Source: Actinomycetota bacterium (GTDB taxonomy: Bacteria; Actinomycetota; Acidimicrobiia; IMCC26256; PALSA-555). From it: 64,000 nt of DNA. The DNA is taken from contig VGBR01000007.1 in assembly GCA_016870355.1 (NCBI GenBank), positions 62,001-126,000 on the forward strand, given 5' to 3'. The notes under the pieces are model-generated. The model was not told where the DNA came from and made no database searches. It saw nothing but the letters and a program-made list of their open reading frames with translations. Positions 26,392 through 34,916 of this stretch are shown here, piece after piece. Made by a program: the position numbers and the translations under genes. Position 1 is the stretch's first letter. Every line of letters starts with the position of its first letter.

Positions 26392-27672
26392 ATGGCGCTG
26401 CACCCTCCCGAACCAGCGCCTGAGGACGCGACCGATGCGCTCGTCGACGGCGATCGCGTCTTCGCTCGTGGCACGGCGCAGGCCGCCCTCTCGCACCGGA
26501 CGTTCCGCATCGTCTGGGGTGGCACGTTCGCATCGAACATCGGCAGCTGGATGCAGAACGTGCTGCTCGGCGCGTACGCGCTCCGCTTGACGCATTCGGC
26601 CACCTACGTCGGGCTGCTGTTCTTCGCGCAGCTCGGCCCGCTCTTGTTCCTCTCGAACGTCGGCGGCGTGCTCGCCGACCTCTTCGACCGCCGCGTCCTC
26701 TTGCTCTGGGCCCAAGCCCAGCAGCTCGTGTTCTCCGTCGTCCTCGCCGTGGTGGCGACATCGGACCACCCGTCGCGAGTGGTCCTGTTCGTGTGCGTGC
26801 TGTTGATCGGAATCGGGAACGCGCTTGGAGCGCCGGCACTGAGCGCCATCCTCCCGACGCTCGTGCCGAAGGCAGATTTGCCTGGCGCGGTGTCGCTCCA
26901 GTCGGTGCAGATGAACCTCTCGCGGGTGATCGGTCCGGCGATCGGTGCCGCGCTCTACACGACGGTCGGCGTTGCGCCAGTGTTCGGCCTCAACGCCGCC
27001 ACCTACCTGTTCGCGATCGTCGCGCTGGTCTCGGTGGACTATCCGCGTCGACCTCCCACGCGCACTGACGTGTCCCTGCGGGCCCGGCTGGGGGAGGGCT
27101 TCGCGATCGTCCGTCGCGACCCGCTCGTACGCAGGCTGATGATCACGTTGTTCTCGATGTCGTTCTTCTCGCTCGCGTTCGTCGGGCTGATGCCAGTCAT
27201 CGCGAAGGTCAACCTCGGGATCCCGCCGAAGAGCATCGACTACGGCGTGCTGTACGGAGCGTTCGGCTTGGGCGCCGCATTCGGAGCCGTGAGCGTCGGC
27301 ACATGGTTCGCCCAGATCTCGAAGGCACGCCTCGTGCGTCCGGGGATGCTCGCGTTCGCCGGATTGCTTGCCGCGTTCGCGTTGGTGCGCACACCATGGG
27401 CTGGCTTCGTGTTGGCGCCGATCCTCGGGTACGCGTACTTCCTCGTGATCACGTCGATGTCGACGGTGCTCCAGAGTCACATCGATGATGCCGTCCGCGG
27501 TCGGGTGATCGCGCTCTGGATCATGGGGTTCGGTGGGACGGTGCCGCTCGGGGTGCTCGCAGGCGGTCTCCTCGAAGAGGTCACCTCGATCACCTTCGTC
27601 CTGCTCGTGGGTGCGGTCGCGGCAGTCGTGCTCGCGGCGTACGCCGACCTCGAATCGGTCGCGGCTGACTAA
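26392..27672 (+). CDS. MFS exporter, EntS/MFS_3 type
   Basis: The 426 aa membrane protein has about 12 helices. An acidic cytosolic N-terminus of about 35 residues is followed by TFRIVWGGTFASNIGSWMQNV, and by NVGGVLADLFDRRVLLLWAQ, the GxLaDrxdRR loop 2-3 motif of the family. LGAPALSAILPTLVPKADLPGAVSL is typical of the MFS_3 (enterobactin exporter-like) branch. It is likely a proton-driven drug or siderophore exporter. The TAA stop overlaps by 3 bp the end of a truncated CMD-like gene on the other strand. Confidence 0.93.
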   Translation: MALHPPEPAPEDATDALVDGDRVFARGTAQAALSHRTFRIVWGGTFASNIGSWMQNVLLGAYALRLTHSATYVGLLFFAQLGPLLFLSNVGGVLADLFDRRVLLLWAQAQQLVFSVVLAVVATSDHPSRVVLFVCVLLIGIGNALGAPALSAILPTLVPKADLPGAVSLQSVQMNLSRVIGPAIGAALYTTVGVAPVFGLNAATYLFAIVALVSVDYPRRPPTRTDVSLRARLGEGFAIVRRDPLVRRLMITLFSMSFFSLAFVGLMPVIAKVNLGIPPKSIDYGVLYGAFGLGAAFGAVSVGTWFAQISKARLVRPGMLAFAGLLAAFALVRTPWAGFVLAPILGYAYFLVITSMSTVLQSHIDDAVRGRVIALWIMGFGGTVPLGVLAGGLLEEVTSITFVLLVGAVAAVVLAAYADLESVAAD

Positions 27673-27812
27673 CGCTGCTCGCGCACCGCCAACAGCGATC
27701 GCTTGTACGGGCCATCGATCATCGCGGTCACAGTCGGCAACAGTTCAGGGCGAAGGTTCCACACCTGCTTCGGTGGACCGCCCGGGCCGTCCGGCACGTC
27801 GATGCGTGACAC
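27669..27812 (-). pseudogene. carboxymuconolactone decarboxylase-like remnant (N-terminal 47 aa)
   Basis: From GTG 27812 the frame reads MSRIDVPDGPGG..., then VWNLRPEL and LLAVREQR, and stops at the MFS gene end. In CMD-family proteins of actinobacteria this stretch (xRIxVPDG, then RPEL, then LPVRExE) is only the first quarter of a protein of about 180 aa that goes on to the catalytic Cys-His region. Here it ends exactly where the convergent MFS gene begins, which suggests a deletion joined the two. It could instead be a real short peptide. Confidence 0.5.
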
Positions 27813-27867
27813 GCCACCGAGCCTAGAGTCGGCGCCCCGCACCGCGGACGTGAACGAGGGGGAAGTC

Positions 27868-28683
27868 ATGCGTGCCGAAGGAACTGCACTGGTCACCGGC
27901 GCGAGTCGCGGCATCGGTCAGGGCGTGGCCCTCGAGCTGGCCCGGCGTGGGTTCGACGTCGTGGCAACGATGCGCAACCCCGACGACGGGGCCGACCTCG
28001 CGACGACATTGGGCGATGCCGCAGGTTCATTGCGAGTCGAACGGCTCGACGTCACCGATGCGCAAGCGTTCGACATGCCGTCGCCGCTGCGAGTCGTCGT
28101 CAACAACGCGGGCGTCGAGAAGGCGCACCCGCCGTTCGAGGCGACCCCGATGCGGCTGTGGCGTGAGATGTACGAGACCAACGTGTTCGGCCTCATCGAC
28201 GTGACAGCCCGCGCCATCCCCGCGCTGCGCGCCGCTGGTGGCGGTGTGGTGTGCAACGTGACGTCGTCGTCGATCCTGGCACCCGTGCCGTTCTACGGGC
28301 CCTACCGCTCGAGCAAGGCCGCCGTCAGCGCGATCGGCGAGTCGCTGCGCGCCGAGCTCGCGCCGTTCGGCATTCGAGTGCTGGAGATCATGCCCGGACC
28401 GATCGACACCGACATGCTCGAGGGATCCGACCGCGCGCCCGAAGCCATCGACTTCGACGGCTATCGCGAGATGGCTGAGCGCTACTACGAAGGTCGAAAG
28501 GCAGTGGAGGGTCAGGTCACCTCGACCGAGGACGCCGCGAACGCCATCGCCGATGCGATCCTCGATGACGACGCGCCTTTGCGCGTGGGTTGCGATCCGC
28601 TCGCCGTAGGGATGATCCAGGGCTGGCGCGCGTCCAGCGACGAAGACTTCATGAAGGCGATGCTGCCGAGCTGGACGGGCTAG
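27868..28683 (+). CDS. SDR family oxidoreductase
   Basis: 271 aa. ALVTGASRGIGQG is at the very start, with VVATMRNPDDG after strand two, NNAGVEKAHPP, and the catalytic Tyr/Lys in YRSSKAAVSA. MPGPIDTDML is the usual substrate-loop entry. The start ATG 27868 has GAGGGGGAAG upstream; an ATG 165 bp earlier in frame has no coding support because it would pass through the CMD remnant region. It stands alone on the plus strand, with the convergent Rpf-like gene ending 7 bp away. Confidence 0.92.
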   Translation: MRAEGTALVTGASRGIGQGVALELARRGFDVVATMRNPDDGADLATTLGDAAGSLRVERLDVTDAQAFDMPSPLRVVVNNAGVEKAHPPFEATPMRLWREMYETNVFGLIDVTARAIPALRAAGGGVVCNVTSSSILAPVPFYGPYRSSKAAVSAIGESLRAELAPFGIRVLEIMPGPIDTDMLEGSDRAPEAIDFDGYREMAERYYEGRKAVEGQVTSTEDAANAIADAILDDDAPLRVGCDPLAVGMIQGWRASSDEDFMKAMLPSWTG

Positions 28684-28690
28684 CGCGGAT

Positions 28691-29650
28691 CTAGCAGGTA
28701 CCGCCCCAGGGACCACTGCCTGAGCGCGAGTAGAGCGACCACGCCATGTCGTCCTGGTCGTACACGCTTGCGGTGTGCGGCGGCACACCGATGAGCTCGG
28801 GACGGCCGGCGCGCGTCGCGGTGCCGTTCCATGTTCCCTGGAGAAACTGGTACGCGCCCATGTATGGGCCGGCCGGGTTGTACGACCCGTAGCCGCCGTC
28901 GTGCAGGCCGTTGCGGTTGCGGTCACCGCGGTCTGACTCGCGGCTCCGAATGCAGATCATCGCCGGGTGCGCGTGCTGTGGGTGGGAACCGGGCGTAGGT
29001 GTGTAGTCGATTGGCGCGGATGGCGCCGGAGCACCGGGGCTCGTTGGGTTGACCGGTCGGGGAGGCACGGCGCGCAATGCGGCGGCGCGATCCTCCGCGG
29101 CCTGGAGCTTGGCGTCGATGTCCCGTCCTTGGGCCTCGAGCTGATCGAGCGCCGCTTGGAGTGCAGCGCGCGCGGCCTGGAGATCGGCGCGTTGTGCTTC
29201 GAGATCCTCCGTCACACGGGCGAGCTCATCGAACAGCTCTGTGTCCTGCGCGTTGAGCTCCTCGAGCAGGTGAGTGCGCCGCATGAGCGACACGACGTCG
29301 GTGGCGCCGATCACGGCATCGAGCTCGGTACCGCCACGCTTGTACGCGGCGACGGCGCGCTTGCGGGCTCGCGCACGAAGATCACGGCGCTGAGCCGCAA
29401 GCTCAGGAAGCCGAGCCTCGATCTCGGCAATCTGGGTCTCGAGCGCCTGCGCGTGCACGAGCGTGTCGACGTAGTCCTGGTACGCCTGCGTGGCAGAGGC
29501 TCGGAGCGCGGCGATCTCGGCTTCGGCATCGGCAAGCGAGCCGGCTCCGGCCGGGCTGCCGGGCACCATCAGGCCGGCAACCGTGAGCGCCGCGGCGACC
29601 CGAAGGAGGGTCCGGGCGCGGCGGCCGGTTCGGCGAGGGGTGGGCAGCAC
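28691..29650 (-). CDS. secreted coiled-coil protein with Rpf/transglycosylase-like domain
   Basis: 319 aa, exported (hydrophobic stretch VAAALTVAGLMVPGSPAGAG after an Arg-rich start). Residues about 38-195 are a long Ala/Glu/Leu/Arg coiled coil like the N-terminus of RipA and EnvC-type proteins. A Pro-rich spacer follows, then a C-terminal domain with CIRSRES, YMGAYQFLQGTWNG and GSGPWGGTC. This is the resuscitation-promoting-factor fold, with Glu in RSRESD as probable catalytic acid and two Cys for a disulfide. It likely remodels peptidoglycan during division or regrowth. Confidence 0.88.
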   Translation of the reverse strand: MLPTPRRTGRRARTLLRVAAALTVAGLMVPGSPAGAGSLADAEAEIAALRASATQAYQDYVDTLVHAQALETQIAEIEARLPELAAQRRDLRARARKRAVAAYKRGGTELDAVIGATDVVSLMRRTHLLEELNAQDTELFDELARVTEDLEAQRADLQAARAALQAALDQLEAQGRDIDAKLQAAEDRAAALRAVPPRPVNPTSPGAPAPSAPIDYTPTPGSHPQHAHPAMICIRSRESDRGDRNRNGLHDGGYGSYNPAGPYMGAYQFLQGTWNGTATRAGRPELIGVPPHTASVYDQDDMAWSLYSRSGSGPWGGTC

Positions 29651-29804
29651 GCGGGCTCCTGGCGCAGCGGGGGACCGCTCAGCACGCGGTCGAGCAGCGG
29701 TATCGATGCGCCTTCGAGAGTACTCGTGGACCCTCTGGGGTCCCGCCCCTCAGGGCTAGGCTCTGTGCACACGCCCTAGTGGGGCGGTCTTCTCGGGGGC
29801 ACCG

Positions 29805-30578
29805 ATGCGCACACCTTGGCTCGCCGTCATCCTGGCGGCATTCGTGGCGGGTGCCGGTCTCGTGCTCCTCGCCGACCCCGGCACCACCGAGCCGCGGGTG
29901 CTGGTCACAGCTTCGGGCACCGATCACGCGCAGCACGCGACCGCCATCAACGGCCAGAAGATCACGGGCGTGAAGCTCCAGGACATCGCGCACGAGAACG
30001 TGCCGGATGTTCCGTTGAGTCCAGAAGACCGTGACCTGATCGCGTTCCAGCTCGTGCAGGCGCGCGACGCCGCGATGCGCTACCCAACGGTCGCCGACGC
30101 GCTGGCCGCGGGCTACTACCTCGCCGGTGGGTTCGCCCCGGGGAGCGGTGCGCACTACATCGGCGGCAACACTCTCGGGGGGAGCGGCACGCTCGACATC
30201 GAGCACCCGGGTTCGCTGATCTATGCCGGTGTCGAGCCCGACTCCGAGATCGTCGGTCTCATGTACCTGGGTGGTGGCGAGGAATCGCCGGAAGGGTTCG
30301 CAGGGCCGAACGACCACTGGCACCGCCACAGCAACGTGTGCATCCGGCGCGGTGCGAACGGCATCGAAATCCCGTTCCCAGCGGATGCCGACATCACGCG
30401 AAAGATGTGCAACGACGTGGGCGGCAGCTTCATGAGCATCACCACCTGGATGGTGCACGCGTGGGTCGTGCCGGGGTGGGAGAGCCCGCTCGGCGTGTTC
30501 TCACACGACAACCCCAACATCCGCTGCGCCGACGGCACGTACAACACCGACAAGGCCGGGTTCTGTCAAGGGCTCTGA
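29805..30578 (+). CDS. secreted protein, paralogue of the 17387 gene
   Basis: 257 aa, signal peptide MRTPWLAVILAAFVAGAGLVLL. The mature part has helical FQLVQARDAAMRYPTVADALAAGYY, then GGNTLGGSGTLDIEHPGSLIYAG, HWHRHSNVCIRRG, WMVHAWVVPGWESPLGVFSHDNP and a C-terminal Cys pair region (IRCADG, GFCQGL). The order WHxHSxxC, HxW, FxHxxP is shared with the protein at 17387. His-rich pockets suggest metal binding. Start AUG has GGGGGCACCG upstream. No known domain name can be given. Its stop codon is in the same frame as the aat homology that follows. Confidence 0.82.
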   Translation: MRTPWLAVILAAFVAGAGLVLLADPGTTEPRVLVTASGTDHAQHATAINGQKITGVKLQDIAHENVPDVPLSPEDRDLIAFQLVQARDAAMRYPTVADALAAGYYLAGGFAPGSGAHYIGGNTLGGSGTLDIEHPGSLIYAGVEPDSEIVGLMYLGGGEESPEGFAGPNDHWHRHSNVCIRRGANGIEIPFPADADITRKMCNDVGGSFMSITTWMVHAWVVPGWESPLGVFSHDNPNIRCADGTYNTDKAGFCQGL

Positions 30579-30704
30579 CCCACGCCGACCGAACCATCGC
30601 CTACACCCTGGGCGCTCCCTGATCCTTCCGAGACCGACGACGATGTCGTCGGTCTCGGTGCTGATCTGGAGCCAGGCACCCTGCTCGCCGCGTACCGAAG
30701 CGGC

Positions 30705-31244
30705 TTGTTCCCGATGCGCGTGCGTCGAGGCGGCCCGATCGCGTGGTGGTCGCCCGACCCACGCGGAGTGATCCCGCTCGACGGCTTTCACGTGAGCCGA
30801 TCGCTGCGCGGCTCGTGCAACCGCTTCGATGTGCGGGTCGACACGGCGTTCCCCGATGTGATGCGCGCGTGCGCGGATCCATCACGACCATCGGGCTGGA
30901 TCGACGAGGAGTTCATCGAGGCCTACACGCGACTGCACGAGCTCGGCTGGGCGCACAGCGTCGAGGCGTGGACCCGCGACTCAGATCCAGCTCTAGTGGG
31001 CGGAACGTACGGCGTCGCGATCGGCGGTCTCTTCGCCGGAGAGTCGATGTTCCATCGTCAAACCGACGCGGGGAAGGTCGCGGTCGTCGGCCTCGTCGAG
31101 CGCCTGCGCGCAGGTGGCGGCAGCCTCTTCGACGTGCAGTGGCTCACCCCACACCTGGAGACACTCGGCGCGACCGAGATCCCGCGTGCCAACTACCTCG
31201 CGCAAGTCGCAGGCGCGATCACGCGCCCGCAGCTCAGCCTCTAG
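30705..31244 (+). CDS. aat: leucyl/phenylalanyl-tRNA--protein transferase (start uncertain)
   Basis: Adds Leu or Phe from aminoacyl-tRNA to N-terminal Arg/Lys of proteins for N-end-rule turnover. GPIAWWSPDPRGVIPLDGFHVSRSL and GGTYGVAIGGLFAGESMFHR are diagnostic, and WLTPHLETLGATEIPR closes the domain. Family homology continues upstream of the first usable codon (TTG 30705), through WALPDPSE at about 30609, GADLEPGTLLAAYRSGLFP and so on, but no ATG, GTG or TTG lies in that stretch; CTG 30666 is the only near-cognate choice. The frame is also open back to the stop of the preceding gene. Unusual start, recoding or a sequence error are possible. Confidence 0.85.
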   Translation: MFPMRVRRGGPIAWWSPDPRGVIPLDGFHVSRSLRGSCNRFDVRVDTAFPDVMRACADPSRPSGWIDEEFIEAYTRLHELGWAHSVEAWTRDSDPALVGGTYGVAIGGLFAGESMFHRQTDAGKVAVVGLVERLRAGGGSLFDVQWLTPHLETLGATEIPRANYLAQVAGAITRPQLSL

Positions 31245-32371
31245 ACGCTGGCGGCCTCGCGGTCGGCGGCGACCGCGTCGAGGATGGCGTACTCAGTCTC
31301 GGTGTCCGGCGCGTCTTCGAACTCGATCACACCAATCTCGGTGAACTTGTCACGCAACCAAGCGTCGCCGGCGTCGAGCAGCCCGAGCTTCTTGCAGTTC
31401 GGCACGATCTTGGAGAACAGCGCGGCCTGGAAGGGGTTCACCCCGGGCTTGTGGATCTCGAACAGCATCTCGGTGATCGCCTTGCGATTGATGCCGCAGC
31501 GTTCCCACACCGCTTGCATCATCAATCGGTCACGCATGCGGAGCGCGGCGTCGTACGCGAACTCCTGGCGTTCGCGGATCTCGGAGCCGCTCAAGCCCTC
31601 GTAGTACTCCTTCAGTGAGAGCACACCGAACGCCACGTGACGCGCTTCGTCGCTCATCACGTACCGGAGCATCTTCTTGAGCAACGGTTCTTGCGTGACA
31701 GCGTGCATGAAGCCGAAGGCCGCGAGTGCGAGGCCCTCGACCATGATCTGCATGCCCATGTACGTCATGTCCCAGCGGTTGTCGCCGAGGATGTCGTCGA
31801 TCAACAGCTGAAGCGCGGGATTGACCGGGTAATGCCCCTCGAGCTTGGTGTCAAGGTAGCGGGCGAACACCTCGACATGACGGGCTTCGTCCATCACCTG
31901 GGTTGACGCGTAGTACTTGGCGTCGATCCAAGGAACGGTCTCCACGATCTTGGCGGTGCAGAGGAGCGCACCCTGCTCACCGTGCAGGAAGTTGCTCATC
32001 CGCCAGTTGAAGGCCTCGACCGCGAGGTTCGTCCACTCGTCCTCGGTCCAGGTCTTGAGGGGAGAGTTCGGGAGATCGGTGAGGCGTTGACGCAGGTGCG
32101 CGATCGCCGACTGCATCTCACGGGCCACGAACTCGACGTCGACGTCGATCGACCAGTCGAGGTCGGTCGACCCGTTCCACTGCGACGACTTCGCGCGCTC
32201 GTAGAGCTTGGAGAGGCCGGCGCGGCTGCGCTCGTAGTCCCAAGTGAAGATGGCGTCGGCGCCGACGGCCGTGGTGTGCGCGAGGTCGCCGAAGTCGATG
32301 GCGTCGTCGGCCAGGATCGACTCGACGCTGTTGACGTCGTTGCGGCCAAGGGCCTTGTACTCCACACTCAT
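31241..32371 (-). CDS. ferritin-like di-iron oxidase/oxygenase
   Basis: The 376 aa protein has a four-helix di-iron core. The ligand pattern is complete: Glu132 in GEQGAL, Glu162/His165 in MDEARHVEVF, Glu212 in MVEGLALAAF and Glu242/His245 in SDEARHVAFG. This is the layout of R2-like and ferritin-like oxidases. It lacks the radical-Tyr context that would make it a ribonucleotide reductase subunit with confidence, and no large subunit is nearby. The substrate is unknown. Its leader, 2 bp upstream of ATG, is a 51-nt element repeated upstream of the ACAD at 32900. The stop overlaps aat. Confidence 0.85.
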   Translation of the reverse strand: MSVEYKALGRNDVNSVESILADDAIDFGDLAHTTAVGADAIFTWDYERSRAGLSKLYERAKSSQWNGSTDLDWSIDVDVEFVAREMQSAIAHLRQRLTDLPNSPLKTWTEDEWTNLAVEAFNWRMSNFLHGEQGALLCTAKIVETVPWIDAKYYASTQVMDEARHVEVFARYLDTKLEGHYPVNPALQLLIDDILGDNRWDMTYMGMQIMVEGLALAAFGFMHAVTQEPLLKKMLRYVMSDEARHVAFGVLSLKEYYEGLSGSEIRERQEFAYDAALRMRDRLMMQAVWERCGINRKAITEMLFEIHKPGVNPFQAALFSKIVPNCKKLGLLDAGDAWLRDKFTEIGVIEFEDAPDTETEYAILDAVAADREAASV

Positions 32372-32372
32372 G

Positions 32373-32423
32373 GTCGACTTCGCTTCGCGCTCCCGGTCGT
32401 CCGACCAGCGCTGCGCTGCGTCT
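32373..32423 (-). repeat. 51-nt leader repeat, copy A
   Basis: The element lies immediately upstream of the ferritin-like gene and is 46/51 identical to copy B at 32841-32891 when both are read towards their downstream genes. It runs from AGACGCAGCG to GTCGAC and has an internal dyad GGTCG-GA-CGACC. Together the two copies form an inverted pair around arsC. Confidence 0.8.
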
Positions 32424-32484
32424 GCGTAGTGGCCATCTCGCCTCCAGAAGCCTGCGCGGGTTACTCCACGGTAGCCTGACCCAC

Positions 32485-32841
32485 ATGGCCGACATCACCG
32501 TGTACCACAACCCCGTCTGCTCGAACTCCCGGGGCACGCTCGACCTTCTCGACGACCGCGGCGCCGATGTCGAGGTGATCGAGTACCTCCACGAGCCACC
32601 TGATCGTGCCCTGCTCGAGCGGATTCTCGATGCGATCCCCGATCCGCCGTCGGTGCTCGTGCGCCACGACAAGAAGTTCGAGGAGCTCGGACTCGACCCG
32701 AACGGCTACGAGGACCGCGAATCCGTGATCGACGTGCTGCTCGAGCACCCAGAGCTCATGCAGCGCCCTGTGGTGTTCAAAGGCGACAAGGCGATGATCT
32801 GCCGCCCGCCCGAGAAGGTCTTCGAGCTGCTCGACTCATGA
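32485..32841 (+). CDS. arsC: ArsC-family reductase (arsenate reductase-like)
   Basis: 118 aa, thioredoxin-fold glutaredoxin-coupled type. NPVCSNSRGTL carries the nucleophile Cys12, and QRPVVFKGDKAMICRPPEKV near the C-terminus holds the Arg (RPP) used for oxyanion binding. The family reduces arsenate to arsenite, though members of the Spx/YffB side have other roles. There is no arsenite pump or ArsR next to it. It is flanked on both sides by the 51-nt leader repeats. Confidence 0.88.
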   Translation: MADITVYHNPVCSNSRGTLDLLDDRGADVEVIEYLHEPPDRALLERILDAIPDPPSVLVRHDKKFEELGLDPNGYEDRESVIDVLLEHPELMQRPVVFKGDKAMICRPPEKVFELLDS

Positions 32842-32891
32842 GACGCAGCGGAGCACTGGTCGGACGACCGGGAGTGCGCAGCGGAGTCGAC
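32841..32891 (+). repeat. 51-nt leader repeat, copy B
   Basis: Begins at the last base of the arsC stop codon and ends 8 bp before ATG 32900 of the ACAD gene. It shows five mismatches to copy A over 51 nt. It includes ACTGGTCGGACGACCGGGAG, which can fold as a short hairpin. Confidence 0.8.
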
Positions 32892-32899
32892 CCGTTGTG

Positions 32900-34171
32900 A
32901 TGACCACCCTCACCGTCGACGACTCGCGCACCGAGGTTCGTGCGTTCCTCGCCGAAGCCTGGGACCCCGACCTGACCGTCGCGCAGTGGTGGGAACGACT
33001 CGGCGAGTCCGGTTGGGCCGCACCGACATGGCCACTGGAGTGGTTCGGCAAGGGACTCGGCCGTGACGCCGCGGCGATCGTCAATGACGAGCTGCGCGCT
33101 GCGGGCGCGATCGGCGGCCCGTCAGGGCTCGGCATGTTGCTCGCCGGTCCGACGATCCTCGCCCATGGCACCGAGGAACAGAAGGAGCGCTACCTCCGTC
33201 CGATCGTCACCGGTCAAGAAGGTTGGTGCCAGCTCTTCAGTGAACCGGGGGCCGGATCCGACCTCGCAAGCCTCCAGACCAAGGCCGAGCGCGATGGCGA
33301 CGAGTGGATCATCAACGGCCAGAAGGTGTGGACGTCGGGCGGCCAGGTCGCCGAGCTCGGCATGCTGCTCGCCCGCACGGATCCCGACGCGCCGAAGCAC
33401 AAGGGCATCAGCTACTTCGCGTTCCCAATGGAGCAGGCCGGCGTCGAGGTGCGTCCGCTGCGTGAGATGACGGGTCGCGCGCTCTTCAGCGAGGTGTTCT
33501 TCGACGACGCCCGCGTGCGCGGCGACGCGCTCATCGGTGGCGAGAACAAGGGGTGGATCGTCGCCAATACCACGCTCGCCAACGAGCGCGCCGGGCTCGG
33601 TTCGGGTGGTGGCGGCGCGGGTGGCGCCGCGTTCCCTGGACGCAAGGCCGGGATGCTCGAGGTCCGTGTTGGCGAGCTTGGCGAGCGAACGTCGCGCAGC
33701 GGAGTGCAGCCGGCGAACTTCGGGCGCGCATTCGGGCTGCTCCGCACGATCGCCGAGAAGGTTGGACGGAGCGACGACCCGATCATCCGTCAGCGTCTCG
33801 TCGACCTGTACTCGATGAACGAGGTCGGGCGGATCACCGGACTGCGGATCAAGGGCGCCCTTGCGTCCGGTCGGGGACCCGGTCCGGAGGCGAACACGGC
33901 CAAGCTGATGATGAGCCGCATCTGCCGGCTCGTGCGCGACCTCGGCCCGGAGCTCCTCGGGCCTGAGGCGATGATCACCGGCTCCGACACCACCGGCGGT
34001 GGCGTCGTGCAGGAGCTGGTCCTGTTCGCGCCGGCCCCGTCGATCTACGGCGGCAGTGACGAGATCCAGAAGAACATCATCGGCGAGCGCGTGCTCGGGC
34101 TTCCGAAGGAACCGGGACCCGACAAGAGCACGCCGTTCCGAGAGCTCAAGGTCGGCACGCAATCGGCGTGA
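32900..34171 (+). CDS. acyl-CoA dehydrogenase, 423 aa with Gly-rich insert
   Basis: Long-form ACAD with WCQLFSEPGAGSDLAS near residue 110, NGQKVWTSGGQVAELGMLLAR, and C-terminal SIYGGSDEIQKNIIGERVLG. The GSDEIQ end keeps the usual acyl-pocket segment. Around residues 233-252 there is a Gly/Ala-rich insert (GSGGGGAGGAAFPGRK) not seen in the other ACADs here. The ATG at 32900 directly follows an in-frame GTG at 32897; either may initiate. The stop overlaps the AlaX gene (GTGA), an unusual partner for an ACAD. Confidence 0.94.
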   Translation: MTTLTVDDSRTEVRAFLAEAWDPDLTVAQWWERLGESGWAAPTWPLEWFGKGLGRDAAAIVNDELRAAGAIGGPSGLGMLLAGPTILAHGTEEQKERYLRPIVTGQEGWCQLFSEPGAGSDLASLQTKAERDGDEWIINGQKVWTSGGQVAELGMLLARTDPDAPKHKGISYFAFPMEQAGVEVRPLREMTGRALFSEVFFDDARVRGDALIGGENKGWIVANTTLANERAGLGSGGGGAGGAAFPGRKAGMLEVRVGELGERTSRSGVQPANFGRAFGLLRTIAEKVGRSDDPIIRQRLVDLYSMNEVGRITGLRIKGALASGRGPGPEANTAKLMMSRICRLVRDLGPELLGPEAMITGSDTTGGGVVQELVLFAPAPSIYGGSDEIQKNIIGERVLGLPKEPGPDKSTPFRELKVGTQSA

Positions 34172-34875
34172 GCGGCACCGAGCTGGTCTTCCTGCGCGAC
34201 GCATACCTGCGCGAGCTCGATGCGCACGTCATCACGACGGATGAAGGTCGCATCGCGCTCGACCAAACGATCTTCTATCCGACGGGTGGCGGTCAACCGC
34301 ACGACACCGGCACGATCGAGGGCACGCCCGTCACCGACGTGCGCAAGGACGGGGATCTGGTCTGGCACACGCTCGACGGAGACATCCCTGCTGAAGGCGC
34401 CACCGTGCACTGCGTCGTCGACTGGGAGCGTCGCCACGCCCTGATGCGCACGCACACCGCGCTGCACGTGCTGTGCGGCGTCATCTGGAACCAGTGGGGG
34501 AAGGCAGTCACCGGCGGGAACATGGAGCCGCTCGAAGCGCGCATGGACTTCGAGTTCGACCCACTGCCCGAGGGCTTCGGAGCTGATGTCGAGGAGCTCG
34601 TCAACGCTGCACTCGTCGCCGATCACCCGATCGAGGTCTCGTTCCTGCCCCGCGCCGAGGCCGTGCTCGACGAAGACCTGATCCGAACCAAAGTGAACCT
34701 GATCCCCGAGTCGGTGCAAGAGATCCGCGTCGTCGACATCGTCGGTCTCGACAAGCAAGCCGACGGCGGCACGCACGTGCATTCAACTGCTGAGGTCGGC
34801 CGCATCCAAGTCGTCAAGACCGAGTCCAAGGGCAAAGGCAACAAGCGCATCCGCCTCAAAGTCACCGACACCTGA
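34168..34875 (+). CDS. alanyl-tRNA editing protein (AlaX-like)
   Basis: Free-standing AlaRS editing domain that hydrolyses Ser-tRNA(Ala). The 235 aa protein starts with a short TGS/beta-barrel part (IFYPTGGGQPHDTG) and has the zinc motif RTHTALHVL (His96, His100). A second metal site lies at ADGGTHVHSTAEVG. In AlaRS the last motif reads CGGTHV; here Asp199 takes the Cys place, with His203 kept. It is translationally coupled to the ACAD gene and followed by a DUF559-like gene. Confidence 0.92.
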   Translation: MSGTELVFLRDAYLRELDAHVITTDEGRIALDQTIFYPTGGGQPHDTGTIEGTPVTDVRKDGDLVWHTLDGDIPAEGATVHCVVDWERRHALMRTHTALHVLCGVIWNQWGKAVTGGNMEPLEARMDFEFDPLPEGFGADVEELVNAALVADHPIEVSFLPRAEAVLDEDLIRTKVNLIPESVQEIRVVDIVGLDKQADGGTHVHSTAEVGRIQVVKTESKGKGNKRIRLKVTDT

Positions 34876-34916
34876 CCAGCCCATGTCGGCGCGTCGCACT
34901 CGAGTGTCACACCTCG

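Noticed and set aside
31241-32371. Ribonucleotide reductase beta subunit
   Set aside because: The di-iron ligands match, but no large subunit is nearby and the surrounding sequence is not that of NrdB/NrdF, so the general ferritin-like label is safer.
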